64,000 nucleotides of DNA from positions 5,317,122 to 5,381,121 of the forward strand of contig OX465580.1 in the NCBI GenBank assembly GCA_950022655.1, given 5' to 3'. Shown piece after piece: positions 1 to 10,806 of this stretch. This stretch comes from Alentia gelatinosa (Eukaryota; Annelida; Polychaeta; Phyllodocida; Polynoidae). The position numbers were made by a program, and so were the translations under genes. The notes under the pieces were generated by a model. The model saw only the letters and a program-made list of their open reading frames with translations, did not search any database and was not told the origin of the DNA. Numbering within the stretch: the first letter of the stretch is position 1; each line of letters begins with the position of its first letter.

Positions 1-4
1 GGAC

Positions 5-831
5 CAGGGACCCGTTTCAATAGTAGGACGTCCCAAGGCAGTTAGTGACATGAATAGTGACACAAATAGTGGCAGCAATAGCGGAAAAAATAAAGTCGCG
101 TTTCAAAACGCATGTCACTATTTGGGTTGTGTGTCCAGTCACAGTTGTGGACGTGTCTGTAGTTTGGGACAGCATAGCGGAAAAAGAGAAGTGTCCCTAT
201 GCTGCCCCCTATCCCTCCCATAACACACTAAACCACGTTATTTCTCGTGGTAACCTGTGTGAGTTTGTCTGTTGGTTATGTCACTTCCCCATAGACCCAA
301 GCCTATGGAGCAGAACGTTCTAACCCTAAATAGGGTGCAGCTGACAAAGGGATCATTATTATCCGAACACCCTAATAATAGGGTATAATCTTATAAATAC
401 AGACCTCAGCCCCGGTATCCCACCCCGCCAACCCCGCCAACCCCCCCCCACACACACACACACCCCTTGTTTCCCACAGGTTATAGGGTCGCTTTACCAT
501 AGGTATATAGTCTATAATGCATCGTACTGTCTACTAGCCCAAACTGGAATACTATTAAATAAACATTGTGTGCTTCTATGACTGGCCTTCACTCTGTGAC
601 ACACGCTGACCACAGAAGCGAGAGGGTAGACCCTCTCGCTAATAAGGACGCTACGTAGGTAGAAAGAGTGACCGGACACGCTGTTTTGAAATGGTATTAA
701 CACTGTAGGGGTCTGTCTCAAAGTCTGGGTCGCGAAATGTGTGGACACGAAAACGCTGAAACGCTACCGGCCACTATTATGTCCCAGGACACAATATAGG
801 ACGTCCTATACGCTATTGAAACGGGTCCCTG
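5..831. mobile_element. MITE-like element with CAGGGACCCG terminal inverted repeats
   Basis: Starts CAGGGACCCGTTTCAATAG and ends with its inverse CTATTGAAACGGGTCCCTG, giving 19-bp terminal inverted repeats in an element of about 827 bp. Inside are many short TAGTGAC / GTCACTA words and a hairpin around 619-640 (CGAGAGGG...CCCTCTCG). A relative with the same ends and the same internal hairpin lies at 7528-8193. No transposase frame is visible, so it is probably non-autonomous. The superfamily is not certain, and the target duplication cannot be read because the element abuts the window edge on one side and another repeat on the other. Confidence 0.75.
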
Positions 832-1092
832 TTTTACTACTTTCGTGACATGTCTAGATGGCGTCTAGATGGTGTGTCCGGTTTCATAAGAACTAGACAT
901 TAGACTTCGTTTTGTCCGTTCTTGCTTGCACTGTTTGTGCCACTTTTCATATCTGTCTAACATTTTTGTCACGAAACTAGTGAAACAGGTCCATGATGTG
1001 TCTAGATTTGTCTAATTCTTATATTTGGGGTATGTCTCTTCCTAAGGGCAGTTACTTGTGTTGTCACGAAACTAGACAACCCCAATGTCCAG
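832..1092. mobile_element. Dispersed repeat related to the element at 6253-6614
   Basis: The segment running from TTTACTACTTTCGTGACATG to ACTAGACAACCCCAATGTC is nearly identical to 6259-6569. The copy here lacks the ~49-bp palindromic insertion present in the other copy after GTGAAACAGG. Internal inverted words (CACTACTTTCGTGAC / GTCACGAAACTAGTG) show a foldback architecture. No protein is encoded. It directly abuts the preceding MITE. Confidence 0.65.
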
Positions 1093-1448
1093 ATAAGGAG
1101 GAAATATTAAACCTTGCAGGTTTGAGATCTGTATGGCATACATATTAAGGATTGGAACATGTAATAGAGGGCAGAAAACAGAATTCCTGTATACCCATTA
1201 TTGAACTAAGTAGAGTTACATACCGCTGCTGAGGGGTGCATTAAAAATAAGTTATGTGTCGAGGTTGACGTTTGCGTCCCACTCTCATGTTTTTGTCCCG
1301 CTCTGACGTTTTCGTCCTGCTCTGATCACGTGATACAATAAAGCAGTGGGACGAAACAATAGCTGTTGTGGTTACTCAATAAGGGTGGCCATTTGCTTTG
1401 TTTCAGGTAAAGAATCAAACATTTTTATCAATATTTGAAGGTATATAG

Positions 1449-1602
1449 GAATAGGGAAACCAAGTACCGGTAAGCAAAAGTCAAAGTTACTCGGTAAGGC
1501 TTGGAAAAATTATCGCCCGCGGCTGACGCCTTGGGCAGTAATTTTTCCAAGCCTTACATCGTAACTTTGAACTTTTGCTCACCAGAACATAGTTTCCCTC
1601 TA
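1449..1602. repeat. Foldback element with GC-rich loop
   Basis: Arms of roughly 60 bases pair: GCAAAAGTCAAAGTTAC and GGCTTGGAAAAATTA on the left match TAATTTTTCCAAGCC and GTAACTTTGAACTTTTGC on the right. The loop, read on the minus strand, contains AAGGCGTCAGCCGCGGGCGA, which resembles the AAGGCGAAGCCGCGTGA loop of other foldbacks in this window. From 1093 to 1448 and from 1603 to 2056 I see only AT-rich DNA without features. Confidence 0.65.
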
Positions 1603-2056
1603 ATATAGAACCAACTTGAAGTTACAACACAGGGAAGGGAGGCAATAGAATGACGAGGCTTACCGCTGAAATATTTTAAGTGCAATAACAAACATCTTCT
1701 CGTATCAGATTTCACATTGTTCTCCAATGGATAACACGCATGTAGCTAAATACGGATATTTGATTGTTCATTGTTTGAGTATCCACCTGTAAACTCCATT
1801 CAAATTGATGATTTATAGAGGAGAGCAAAGCTCGAATATATAAATTTTGATCTTTCCTTTAATTGAGAGATTTATTGACACAATACACTGCCTCTGACAA
1901 TATGGACCAATAAATATTTAGCCAAAGTCAATCACTCCTTTTCGTCACCTTTTTTCATTAAAATATATTTGTGTCTTGGCTATGATATATTTCCAGTATC
2001 ATATATATATATATACGTATATCTATAAAGAAAGATTCCTCCCTTCCAGTAGTAAT

Positions 2057-2489
2057 CACTGCACGAAAACCACCGTTTTACATATGAATGTGCCCGGCGT
2101 ATATAAGTATGACTTTTACGCATATAAGGTCGTCCTATTCCCCATGTGTATACGCCTCATCTGTAGGCGGATATAAGCATCCAGTGAAGAGGGCTACACT
2201 GAGAGCGGGCAGTGGGAGGTGGCGGTGGGAAGGGTGGTGTGGGTTGGTTTTGGGGGTGGCAGGGGGAGGGCTTCCCACTGAGGACACCTATACTTCTACC
2301 AACACAAACGGGCGGGAGGCGGCGGGGGGAGAGGGTATTTCCTCTCATATACGCTTGGTGTGAAATACAGCCAAGACGCGTCCGTATATAAACCCTGGGC
2401 ATATATGTATGAAAACAAGTCAATATCAACCAATACATGCACTTCCGAGATGGCATATATATGAATAAAATGGTAGTTTTCGTGCAGTG
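2057..2489. mobile_element. MITE-like element, CACTGCACGAAAAC terminal inverted repeats
   Basis: The left end CACTGCACGAAAACCACCGT is mirrored at the right end by ACGGT-like sequence and GTTTTCGTGCAGTG, so the terminal inverted repeats are about 24 bp with few mismatches. AAT flanks both ends and could be a 3-bp target duplication, as in PIF/Harbinger elements, but that is weak evidence. The interior is purine-rich and GC-rich around 2190-2335. Short frames on both strands are not convincing genes. Confidence 0.6.
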
Positions 2490-3356
2490 AATGTAGTTTT
2501 CAATGACTTTGTTTCTGTGATATTGGTAATTCAAACTATTCGGGTTATTTATTCATAGAGAAACTTGGCCATATTTCAACAGAATTAGATAAGTACGAAT
2601 TTACTTTTCGCAGTTACAAGCTCACTGAGAATGGTGTACATATATTTTACCAAATTTCAAAGTAAGTGCAATATACTTTTTTTTCCAAATTCCTTTAAAT
2701 TGTATCTAATTCCAAATAATTTATAGAGAATTCGCCAAAATTTCAAATGAAACGCACTAGAGATGAATTTGGTGTTTTGATATTGTACTATTATGTGTAA
2801 ATTAAGTTAAAAAAGAGTACTACCTTTGGATGGCATATTGACTGAGTGTTGGTGGTTGTGCTTCTGTGATGGGTTGCCAGGCAATGAGAGATGCCTTACA
2901 ACAGATCTCGTTAAATATCTCAATAATCACTCGTCCAGGAAAAGATAATCTCTCCGACAAGCAGATTTGATTAACTTATTTTGATAACACACGTCCTTAA
3001 AGCCTCAAATAGGTTTTTTCTGACCCATGTTTACATCTCTGAAAACCAGTTAAAACTGGATTTTCCAGATTATTATCACACCATTGCTACTTCGTCTCAA
3101 ACGTGTGTCTCGAGTGTCCCCCTATCAGAAATAGCAAGTGATTTAGCGAAGTGGAGTATTTTGATGTATTCTTTTAAAAAAATGATAGCAATATATTCCC
3201 CCTCCCTCTTCCGCACTGGAAAAACAACCATAGATATGGAATATACCGCGCATGTAGATTAAATGATCAACAAAGATAAGCTCACTGTTGTTGACCAGTT
3301 TGGGTCATTTACCTAATGTGAAGTTCCTGTGATTGGCTACTCAGTGGCAATACAAC
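2490..3356. other. Unannotated AT-rich DNA
   Basis: No coding potential, RNA gene or repeat structure recognised. One 93-codon open frame at 2981-3262 has no recognisable domain and composition typical of non-coding DNA. Confidence 0.5.
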
Positions 3357-3460
3357 GTACAGTAAAATCCCGCATAAGGAAACACCATCCATTCCGGGCC
3401 AAATCTGGCCGCTTATGCAGGGTGTCCGCTTAGGCGGTGAGCGGTTACGCGGGTTTTTTT
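3357..3460. mobile_element. pogo/Tigger-like terminal fragment
   Basis: TACAGTAAAATCCCGCATAA followed by CCGCTTATGCAGGGTGTCCG resembles the terminal inverted repeats of pogo/Tigger-type DNA transposons (TACAGT...CCGCTTA...GGACACC). Related fragments occur at 4335-4445, 20090-20176 and 46136-46205. No transposase is seen, so it is a relic or non-autonomous copy. Confidence 0.45.
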
Positions 3461-3562
3461 TATTTTATTTTTTTTATTCAAGTAAATTTTGAGACATTAC
3501 ACGTTCATTGGTCGCCGAACGATCCTCCACGCGGCAGTCTTATACAAAAACAGACATTACAG

Positions 3563-3871
3563 TACTATCGTAAAACTGGATGAGTTTTAATCTTGGCCAC
3601 CGTATGCCACAAATGGAGTTTGGCATAGTGACTTCACGAGGTGAGGCCGAGTGAAGTCCGAAGCCATAACTCCAGGAGTGGAATGTGGTGGCCAAGATTA
3701 ATACGAATCAGGTTTTGATTTTATCCTACCCTGTGTCCTCGATTTTGAAATATTACATGATAATTATTCTGTATGCCACTAGTGGCATATAAAACTCTGT
3801 ATGCCAGTCAGCCTGGCATACGGAAACTCAATGTTAAGCCTATGGGATTTTATATTAGGGGTAGGATAAAA
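3563..3871 (+). mobile_element. Composite foldback plus TTTATCC element, copy 1
   Basis: The left half is a hairpin with arms CTTGGCCACCGTATGCCAC / GTGGAATGTGGTGGCCAAG around a loop GAGGTGAGGCCGAGTGAAGT. The right half (3718-3871) has ends TTTTATCCTACCC and GGGGTAGGATAAAA and carries the core TTAAGCCTATGGGATTTTAT. Near-identical composites lie at 14217-14502 (inverted), 41868-42174 and 55868-56163. No open frame, so mobilisation would have to be in trans. Confidence 0.75.
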
Positions 3872-4334
3872 AAACAGGACTCCACAGGGCAACTAACATA
3901 ATATAGTCATAAATAAACAGTTATTTTACAATTCTTGAGAATATATGTATATCTCCAATATAGCATACTCATGCATGACAAAAATACACTTGGTCTTTAG
4001 ACCTAATTCTTGCAATTTTATCAGTTTTTTTTACCATACCATTAGTCTTCCATGATTTCACCAATTTCCATTTTGATTTTGTTTTTGAAAATATACATTT
4101 CTTTTATTAATTGTGTTTCTTTTTGCAACTTGCTCCAATATTTTTCACCTATGTATAAGGGGGTATTTCAGAATTTTTCCATCTTTGGTTTAGGAATTTT
4201 TAATCTTGATTTTTGATCTGACCTTGTTCTTTTTTCAGGCATTTCAAATATGTGATCCTGATTTAAAGACCACCATTTTATCATCATCAGCAAATGAGTT
4301 GCTCTACGTATGCTCAGCTCTCTAATCTTACATT
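3872..4334. other. Unannotated AT-rich DNA
   Basis: T-rich stretch with no recognisable gene, RNA or repeat. Confidence 0.4.
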
Positions 4335-4445
4335 TCTCAAGTTATCCTCCGGTCCAATATGTAAGAGGTCCCCTCCGTTCCGAGCCAAAGTGTCCGCTTA
4401 CACGGGGTGTCCGCTTGCACATGCTTTTCAAGTTTCCTCCGGGCC
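4335..4445. mobile_element. pogo-like fragment
   Basis: Contains CCAAAGTGTCCGCTTACACG and GGGTGTCCGCTTGCAC, two tandem words shared with the pogo-like termini at 3357 and 20090. Degenerate, and no full inverted repeat pair could be closed. Confidence 0.35.
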
Positions 4446-4569
4446 AATATTGAAGTGTTATATATCGATATGTAGGGGAGACAGAGGAGATAGTAGATCT
4501 GAAATCAATTTTCAGTGTCTTACGCGGAGTAACTGCTTACGCGGGGTTAAATTGAACATCTAATAAGGA

Positions 4570-4830
4570 AACAAAATTCCGTTCGGAGCCAAAGTGAGAT
4601 TCTCGTTTACTGCTAAAATTAATTCTGTGATTCTTTTTTGTATTAATCTACTCAAACATACTTTTTCTCTTATGATATATTTCGAACCATACCAAAATCA
4701 AAGTTTAGGATTGTAGTTTTCTGATCTACCTTTCTCGTGAGAAACCAATGAGATCACGTTTCGCTGGCCGTAGGTAAAATCTGTGTCACATGAAATGATG
4801 GTTGGGAAATAAATGATAGTTCCAGGTATC
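4570..4830 (+). repeat. Dispersed repeat (copy 1 of 3), about 260-340 bp
   Basis: Shares ordered blocks with 6972-7275 and 41447-41800: an AGATTCTCGT-like start, TTTTCTCTTATGATATATTT, an ACCATACCAAAATCAAAGTT-like block, GAGAAACCAATGAGATCACG and CTGTGTCACATGAAATGATG. All three copies have the same orientation. Copies 2 and 3 also keep a 5' block with ATCCGCTTGGAG. It is non-coding. The copies have diverged a lot, so this is an old family. Confidence 0.55.
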
Positions 4831-6252
4831 AATAGTAGGGGGCGCCACTAAGCTCTTCCCTTATTAGAGCGGGCTTGCACATGCTAAATACATCATCTAG
4901 AGGTCAGAGTCTGGGTTAGAGTGGTCACATTGAACTTTCAGTGTGATTCCAGAAAACTACCCTTTTACTATCTGTGTGCTATTTACTGTGCTATTGAGAA
5001 CAGAGCAGGGTGCCAGTATCTCAGGGTCTTAGAGGTGTGCCCAGCTGACCATGACCAATCGCTCAAGACCGAAATACCTCATGACCCACTGTTGCTTGAT
5101 CTGTTGTGATCCTAGATAGGCAGTTGAAGAAATGGCAAGTTGACTGGGTGCAAGTGTGTTATAGAGAAAGATCCATATACTTAATCTAACCCCATACTTT
5201 CAATTGTTAATCATTTATAATTGCATGCTCATTCATCAATGATGAATATACTATTAGCTCCTAGTTGAGCGCGGGAAAACGCGCTCATATACGTCATCTA
5301 GAGTTTAGAATGCTCACATAGGGTTTCAGCTTACTGCAAAGAATCTAACACTTCACTATCCATGCTCCAACTATAAAGGCCTGGTTAGATGAGCAGGGGT
5401 CCAGTATCAAGCCTTACCATAACCCCTGCCCCACCAATGACTTCCTTTTAATAGAACTTTCATGGCTGAGTGACCTTGTGATCGTGTGTGCGCTGCAGTG
5501 TATCAAGTCAACAGAAATCACATATTTACAAGGTATGAAATACTCAAAATGAAAACCAGGATTCTATAAATGGTTCAAGATCACAGAGTAAGGACAATTA
5601 TGGTATTTTGAGTGTGATAAGTGTAAAAGAAGACGATCAGTACTTCAGTGGACAAAAACCTCAAAACGCTGACACACTCAAGCGCTAAGGGGCTATCAAA
5701 GAGCAAACTGAGTGGCATAGTTGACCTATTACCCAGAGAAACAGGGCAGTTGACCAGGTCCCTCAATGAAATATTCAGTCACAACCGTGACAAGTCGGAG
5801 TGACAAGTTGGATGGGATGTGTGGGTTTATTGAAACATTCTTACTTTCATTTGATGAAATGATTTAGGGATACTGCGCTCTTCCATTATAAATGGAAATA
5901 CCATTTGCTCCTAGTCTATAGGGGGAGAGCACAAGCTAGACAGACTAGGGGGGTGTGTGTGGGGGGAGGGGGGGGGGCAAATACGACCACGAAGTCGCTA
6001 GTCTTTAATAAAATGGTGGAGTTTAAATCCGGATTACTGAAAATTGAATCCTGTAAAAGGAAATCAGAAAAGTATGCAAAAAAAAACCACTCTACTGCAA
6101 GCTATAAAATTATGTTAGCAAGAGAAATCCATTTCCGTTATTGTATAAATCTTTATAATTTGAACTGGTATGTTATTAGGTGGGTAATAAATACTGTTAG
6201 CCCTTTAAGGACGGGTACCTGTGGCCGAGCTACTTCCATGAGGATGGGTGCT
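4831..6252. other. Unannotated DNA with a G-run
   Basis: No supported gene. A run of G residues sits at about 5948-5976 in an otherwise AT-rich stretch. Open frames here (longest 130 codons at 5905-6297) run through the G tract and a repeat, and are not credible genes. Confidence 0.4.
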
Positions 6253-6614
6253 GGGACCTGTTTCACTACTTTCGTGACATGTCTAGATGGCGTCTAGATG
6301 GTGTGTCCGGTTTCATAAGAACTAGACATTAGACTTTGTTTTGTCCGTTCTTGCTTGCACTGTTTGTGCCACTTTTCATAGCTGTCTAACATTTTTGTCA
6401 CGAAACTAGTGAAACAGGGAGCTGTTTCAAAACGTTGGTTAAGTCTATGGTTTTGAAACAGCTCCCAGGTCCATGATGTGTCTAGATTTGTCTAATTCTT
6501 ATATTTGGGGTCTGTCTCTTCCTAAGGGCAGCTACTTGTGTTGTCACGAAACTAGACAACCCCAATGTCTGTATAGTGTCACAGACATGTCACAAAACTA
6601 GTGAAACAGGTCCC
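6253..6614. mobile_element. MITE-like element, GGGACCTGTTTCAC terminal inverted repeats
   Basis: Begins GGGACCTGTTTCACTACTTT and ends ACTAGTGAAACAGGTCCC, so the ends are inverted repeats. Most of the interior matches 832-1092. This copy contains an extra palindromic insertion (6418-6466). No transposase. The GGGACC...GTTTCA ends resemble those of the CAGGGACCCGTTTCA MITEs at 5-831 and 7528-8193, so the same machinery may have moved both, which is inference. Confidence 0.65.
6418..6466. mobile_element. 49-bp micro-palindrome inserted in the element at 6253
   Basis: GGGAGCTGTTTCAAAAC and GTTTTGAAACAGCTCCC form perfect 17-bp arms around a short centre that includes TTAAGTCTATGG. The copy at 832-1092 lacks it, so the insertion is polymorphic between copies; an AGG on both sides may be the target duplication. 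The centre matches the conserved core of the TTTATC modules elsewhere in the window. Confidence 0.6.
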
Positions 6615-6807
6615 TGATGGCTTTTTGTCCCGCTAGATGACGGCTATATAATCGGCGTAATCACGTAATATGTTACACAATCCTAAATATTTTATTTCTT
6701 TTGAACTAGAACTCAGAATATGATATCATATCTACATCTTGTGAAAATTTCCTGAGTATCGCTCCATTATTTCATTGTTAAAACATTTTTGTAAATATTG
6801 GAACAAT

Positions 6808-6888
6808 GATGCCTCAAGGCATCATGCGTCTTTTGTGCGGTGATGCCTGGAGGCATCATGCATCGTTAGTGCGGTGATGCCTCCAGGG
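6808..6888. repeat. Short tandem repeat of a palindromic unit
   Basis: Three units of about 34 bp begin TGATGCCTCAAGGCATCATG, TGATGCCTGGAGGCATCATG and TGATGCCTCCAGG. The first two are near-perfect hairpins (GATGCCT/AGGCATC), linked by TTGTGCGG or TAGTGCGG. Cruciform-prone; function unknown. Confidence 0.6.
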
Positions 6889-6971
6889 GGGTGTCCACCG
6901 GGCTCCCCTACACACCGATACACGCCGATATTGACCTTCTGATTACCAACCACATATAAAACATGTAATTT

Positions 6972-7275
6972 TCGGTACTATCCGCTTGGAGATCTTCCCG
7001 CACATAGAGACAGAGTGAACCAGACATAGGGATGGAGACTGAAGGGCCACGAGAGTGAGATTCTCATGCAGTACTTAACTGAATCCTCTTACTATTTTTT
7101 GGGTTTCTCTACACAGATGTAATTTTATCCTTAGGATTTGTTTCTATCCATACCGAAATTGTAATTTAAAACTGTAGTTTTCAAATTGCCCTGCTCCGTG
7201 ATCAGGCACGAGAATAATTGCGCTGGTTTCTGGCAAAAATCCTGTGTAACGTGAAATAATAGGAGTCGTAATTTC
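6972..7275 (+). repeat. Dispersed repeat, copy 2 of 3
   Basis: Collinear with 41447-41800: TTCGGTACTATCCGCTTGGA, CTCCCGCACATA-like block, GAGACTGAAGGGCCACGAGA, GTGAGATTCTC, CCATACCGAAATTGTAATTT, GTGTAACGTGAAATAATAGG. The 3' two thirds also match 4570-4830. Non-coding. Confidence 0.55.
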
Positions 7276-7429
7276 CTAAAGTTGAGAACGGCAGCCGAGA
7301 GAGGGCACCACTTTCAGAAACAACTCCAACCAGAGAGTAGAGAGATATTTCTATTTTTACTCTGTGGGGAACAAGTGGTGTTACATGACTGTCAGTTCAA
7401 GGTCTATTACGAAAGAAGTAGTTACCAGT

Positions 7430-7527
7430 CCCTTATTTCATTTGGGCAGGGAACCAGTCTAGAACTGCTTGTTACTCTCCTACCAGATCTATCTATAGAC
7501 TGGTTCCCTGCCCATATGAATAAGGGG
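7430..7527. repeat. Palindrome abutting a MITE
   Basis: Left arm CCCTTATTTCATTTGGGCAG continuing GGAACCAGTCTAG, right arm CTATAGACTGGTTCCCTGCC continuing CATATGAATAAGGG. Arms of about 30 bases around a short centre. Its right end is the left boundary of the MITE at 7528, so this could be an older target hairpin or a nested element. Confidence 0.65.
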
Positions 7528-8193
7528 CAGGGGCCCGTTTCAATAGAATGGGTCACTAAACCACTTAGTGACATGTTTAGTGACGCCAATAGTGACTTGA
7601 ATAACAGAAAAAGTTTGGTCGCGTTGCAATAGGCATGTCACTAAAGGGGAGGTGTGTCTTGTCACTATTGTGGATGTGTCCCTAGTTTGGGACAACACAT
7701 GTTGGGTACCCCACCTCTCATATTCATGTCCTACTGGGAACAAGTGGTGTCAAGGTGAAGGTCACCGCATAAATTAGCGACTGCGCTTGGGTAATTCTAC
7801 ACTGGACACCAGAGCAGCATTTTCTATGACAAAATTCAAATGTGTATATCTCTGGATTGCATGGACTGATATCCTTCATATCTTGCATGTTTATAAGTTG
7901 TATGTGTCCCTAACTGGGGTTAAAGTTTCATATCTTTATTCTTATGGTAAGTAAAGTTATGTGTTTGTGACATCAAAAACGAGAGGGTATACCCTCTCGC
8001 TATTATAGACACTATAGTGACCCTATTAGTGACCGGACAGCCACTTCTGAAAGGGTACATGCCACTATTTGCGCCTGTCTATTACCCTATGTCACAGAAT
8101 CGGTTGTCACTAAACTACTGCAGCGCAACCTGTCGCTATCGTGTCACTACACCCAATAACGGACGTCCTACAGACTATTGAAACGGGCCCCAG
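7528..8193. mobile_element. MITE-like element, CAGGGGCCCG terminal inverted repeats
   Basis: Starts CAGGGGCCCGTTTCAATAG and ends CTATTGAAACGGGCCCCAG. The interior is collinear with 5-831 (CACTTAGTGACATG, TAGTGAC words, GTCGCGTT, GGACGTCCTA near the end). The internal palindrome CGAGAGGGTATACCCTCTCG at about 7980 is perfect over 20 bp. No coding frame is convincing. It is a second, diverged copy of the same family. Confidence 0.75.
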
Positions 8194-8390
8194 GTAACGG
8201 GTTCCACAGGCATGACCTTCAACCTTGGCTGGTGCCCGCCTGTGACTAGGGGATACCCCAGGAACCAGCCTAGTGGTTTGGCTGGTATCCGCTTGTCATA
8301 CACCTAGTTCCGCCGAGCCCTCTAGCGGACTACCGTGGAATCAGGAGGCGTTACCAATAATGCACTATAAAAATGGAACCCGTTACCTGG
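8190..8390. mobile_element. Short inverted-repeat element, about 200 bp
   Basis: CCAGGTAACGGGTTCCA at the left and TGGAACCCGTTACCTGG at the right are perfect 17-bp inverted repeats. The interior holds further imperfect inverted words (GGAACCAGCC / GGCTGGT). It overlaps the last bases of the preceding MITE by about four nucleotides. Confidence 0.6.
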
Positions 8391-8844
8391 CCTATAATCT
8401 AACTAGGCCGGGCTTCCAGGCTAATCTATCGTACTGCTTGGAGAGTTTTTTCTTCTTATCTCTGTGCACACTCCTGGGTCGCCAGGTCACTCAAGCTGTG
8501 TCTGGTCTGGCACGCGAGCTGTGCTGAAATGTTAAGATTTGTTTGGTTTATTCTTTTTGTCTTGTTTGGTTTCTCTGTTTGTTCGTTTAGGGGTTTAGTC
8601 TCCAGTGTTGTTTTTGTTTTTTCGGTTTGTTCTGTTGGGAGTTTCCCTCTCTAGTCTTTGCCAGGTTTTTTTTAGTTTTTTGCTGTTTTTGTTGTTGTTA
8701 TTGAATAGTTTGTTTATTTAGATTTTGGTTTGGTTTGATTTGTGTATTTCTGTGCATTGGTTAAGTATGTGGTGGATTGTTTGATCTTGCCATTTTTTAT
8801 TTTCCAGTAGGTGTATGTCTGATTTGAGCAAATATTAGCATAGA
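8391..8844. other. T/G-rich unannotated DNA
   Basis: About 8530-8830 is a T/G-rich stretch with GTTTGTTTGGTTT-like words, also seen at the 3' ends of SINEs in this window. No gene seen. Confidence 0.4.
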
Positions 8845-9065
8845 CCCTATTGAGGTATCCCGTAATCCATGGTGATAGACCCGTGACCCGTAACCCAGAA
8901 TTAATGCAGTTTAACGGTTTTTAGAAATCCTCAAATTGAAATTCTGATGCCAGAAATGGAAATTCCAGCTATTTCTACATAGAAATCCGAAATTATATTC
9001 AGTTTCTCCAGTTATAAACCAGAAAACTGTGGTTCATGTTGTCGTAGTGTGCCAAGTCTATCGGG
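8845..9065. repeat. Left arm of a long inverted repeat
   Basis: Sequence such as CAGTTTAACGGTTTTTAGAA, GCCAGAAATGGAAATTCCAG, CTATTTCTACATAGAAATCC and GAAAACTGTGGTTCATGTTG reappears inverted at 10925-11205, diverged but collinear. The span between the arms is about 1.9 kb. Confidence 0.6.
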
Positions 9066-9257
9066 AGCGGAACTTTGCTTTACCCGGGCGATAATCGGGA
9101 GTTTAGTAACCTCTGGAGGCTCTATACATAGAACCAAAGTACTTGGTTTGAGGTGCACACCTCAGATACTGTGTGGGATTTAACCCGACAAACCCTGATA
9201 TCTACCTCAGCACAGACATATATAGAACTGCATCGAGAATCGTATAAATAGACAATA

Positions 9258-9578
9258 CTCTACGAGTTTGGATGGGTCGCAATCGTCATCAACGCGAAGC
9301 CGAGTGAAGATTACGGCCTATTCAAATGAGTGGAGTTTTGTGTATTTTACGATTCAAGTGCAGTTCTAGATTTATCTCACCCCTTTGTATCAAATTAAAT
9401 ATCATCAAACCTTTAAAATATTTAGAATAGACTTAGCAAATCCATATGACGTCATCCCAAATTCACTACGCCATGGCTGTGGCGTAGTATTGTCACTTTA
9501 CGGAGGTTATCGTTCAGTATTTTTTTCTAATGTTATTCCTATGGCTAAACTTGTATCAGGGGTGAGATTAAGGGGTTG
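9258..9578 (+). mobile_element. Composite foldback plus TTTATCTCACC element
   Basis: A hairpin (arms CTCTACGAGTTTGGATGGGT / CCTATTCAAATGAGTGGAG with compensating changes) surrounds ACGCGAAGCCGAGTGAAGAT. It is followed by a module starting TTTATCTCACCCCT (about 9372) and ending GGGGTGAGATTAAGG, with an inner hairpin CTACGCCATGGCTGTGGCGTAG-like and the core word TTCCTATGGCTAAAC. Homologous to 55008-55150, which lies in opposite orientation. Confidence 0.65.
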
Positions 9579-10806
9579 TTTGCCAATCTAACCGACGATT
9601 GTCAATTCAAACTGATTCCTTAGGACTTCTTATACCAAATGATTGGACTATATCGTTTTGTCAAATCAAGTCCAGCAACCTACAGTTCTTATATCTTTAA
9701 AGTGTAATTTCATACATATCTTATATTCTGTAAATGTTAAATGAAAAATAACGTTGGGTTTTAATGTTGGTTTTACTATATGATATCAATTCTATTTATA
9801 AAGTATGTATATTTCATTGTATTATTGAAATATAAATCTCTGGATCAAGAACTACATTTTTAGGATAAGATCTGTAGTTACTACTTTTATAGATAATGGT
9901 TTTGAATGACCAGTGACTGGGATTTGCAGAGTTGGCTTGTGGCCTGTGGCGCCACCTGGCTATGTAGATGACAGTGACACAGTGCTGACGCCTGGTGAGA
10001 ATCTGCAGAACTAAGTTGTAGCGATGGTGGAGCCCTTCTATTGTGTAGCTTTTCTTTACAGTCTTCCCTAGATTGGCCGCCACCTCTGTCTACACTGCGT
10101 TTCAACTAAGAGGTTGGTAACGTTAACCCATGGACGTGTCCACTGATTCTCACTCTCAGACCCAACAATTTTGTTCTACATTGATTCTGAGATCTCAAAT
10201 ACTAGCAAAGAAATATTGATATGTTAATACATTGTTAAAGTACATTATGTGGCCATTCTATTATAAATACACTTAAAAGAAGATGAAAACATGGAAAAGT
10301 GACTTCTAGGGTAAGAACGTGGGTCATGGCAGGGTCAAGTGGGTGCGGCAGAATCCTTGAACAACCTTGACTTGCACTTGATCTTCCTTCTACCACAGTC
10401 AGAATCTCTGCTGGAAGAGTGAACCACACTGCCAGCAGATCTTTTGTCGAGGTAGTCTTTTTAACAACAGGCTATTGTTGTGGTTGGAGATTGTGGTACT
10501 CTCAAAGCCCCTTGTCGGAGACATGGATTGGTCACAGCGTAGAGAGATATCTATTTTTCCTTGTGTACCGTACCTGAAGTGGTCAAGAGACCCACTGCAA
10601 TGGTATGAGATACCCGCTACCACGCCAGGTCACGGTCATGGTCAATTTAACGTGACCAGAGCTAACGTAGTGTAGCTCGGGTGGCCAGTGTAAGTCTTCC
10701 CCAGCCCCCAGATTGGCCGCCACCTCTGTCTCCACTCTGGAATCCTGGCCTGTGTGCTGACGCACTATCATGAAACATCACAAAATTCCATAAAATAGTT
10801 TATGTG
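9579..10806. other. Unannotated DNA with old dispersed repeats
   Basis: The segment 10350-10440 (TTGAACAACCTTGACTTGCA ... CAGAATCTCTGCTGGAAGAG) is repeated in inverted orientation at 51925-52030. GATTGGCCGCCACCTCTGTC occurs at about 10071 and 10712. No supported gene; several overlapping open frames of 60-90 codons on both strands cancel each other and lack domains. Confidence 0.4.
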
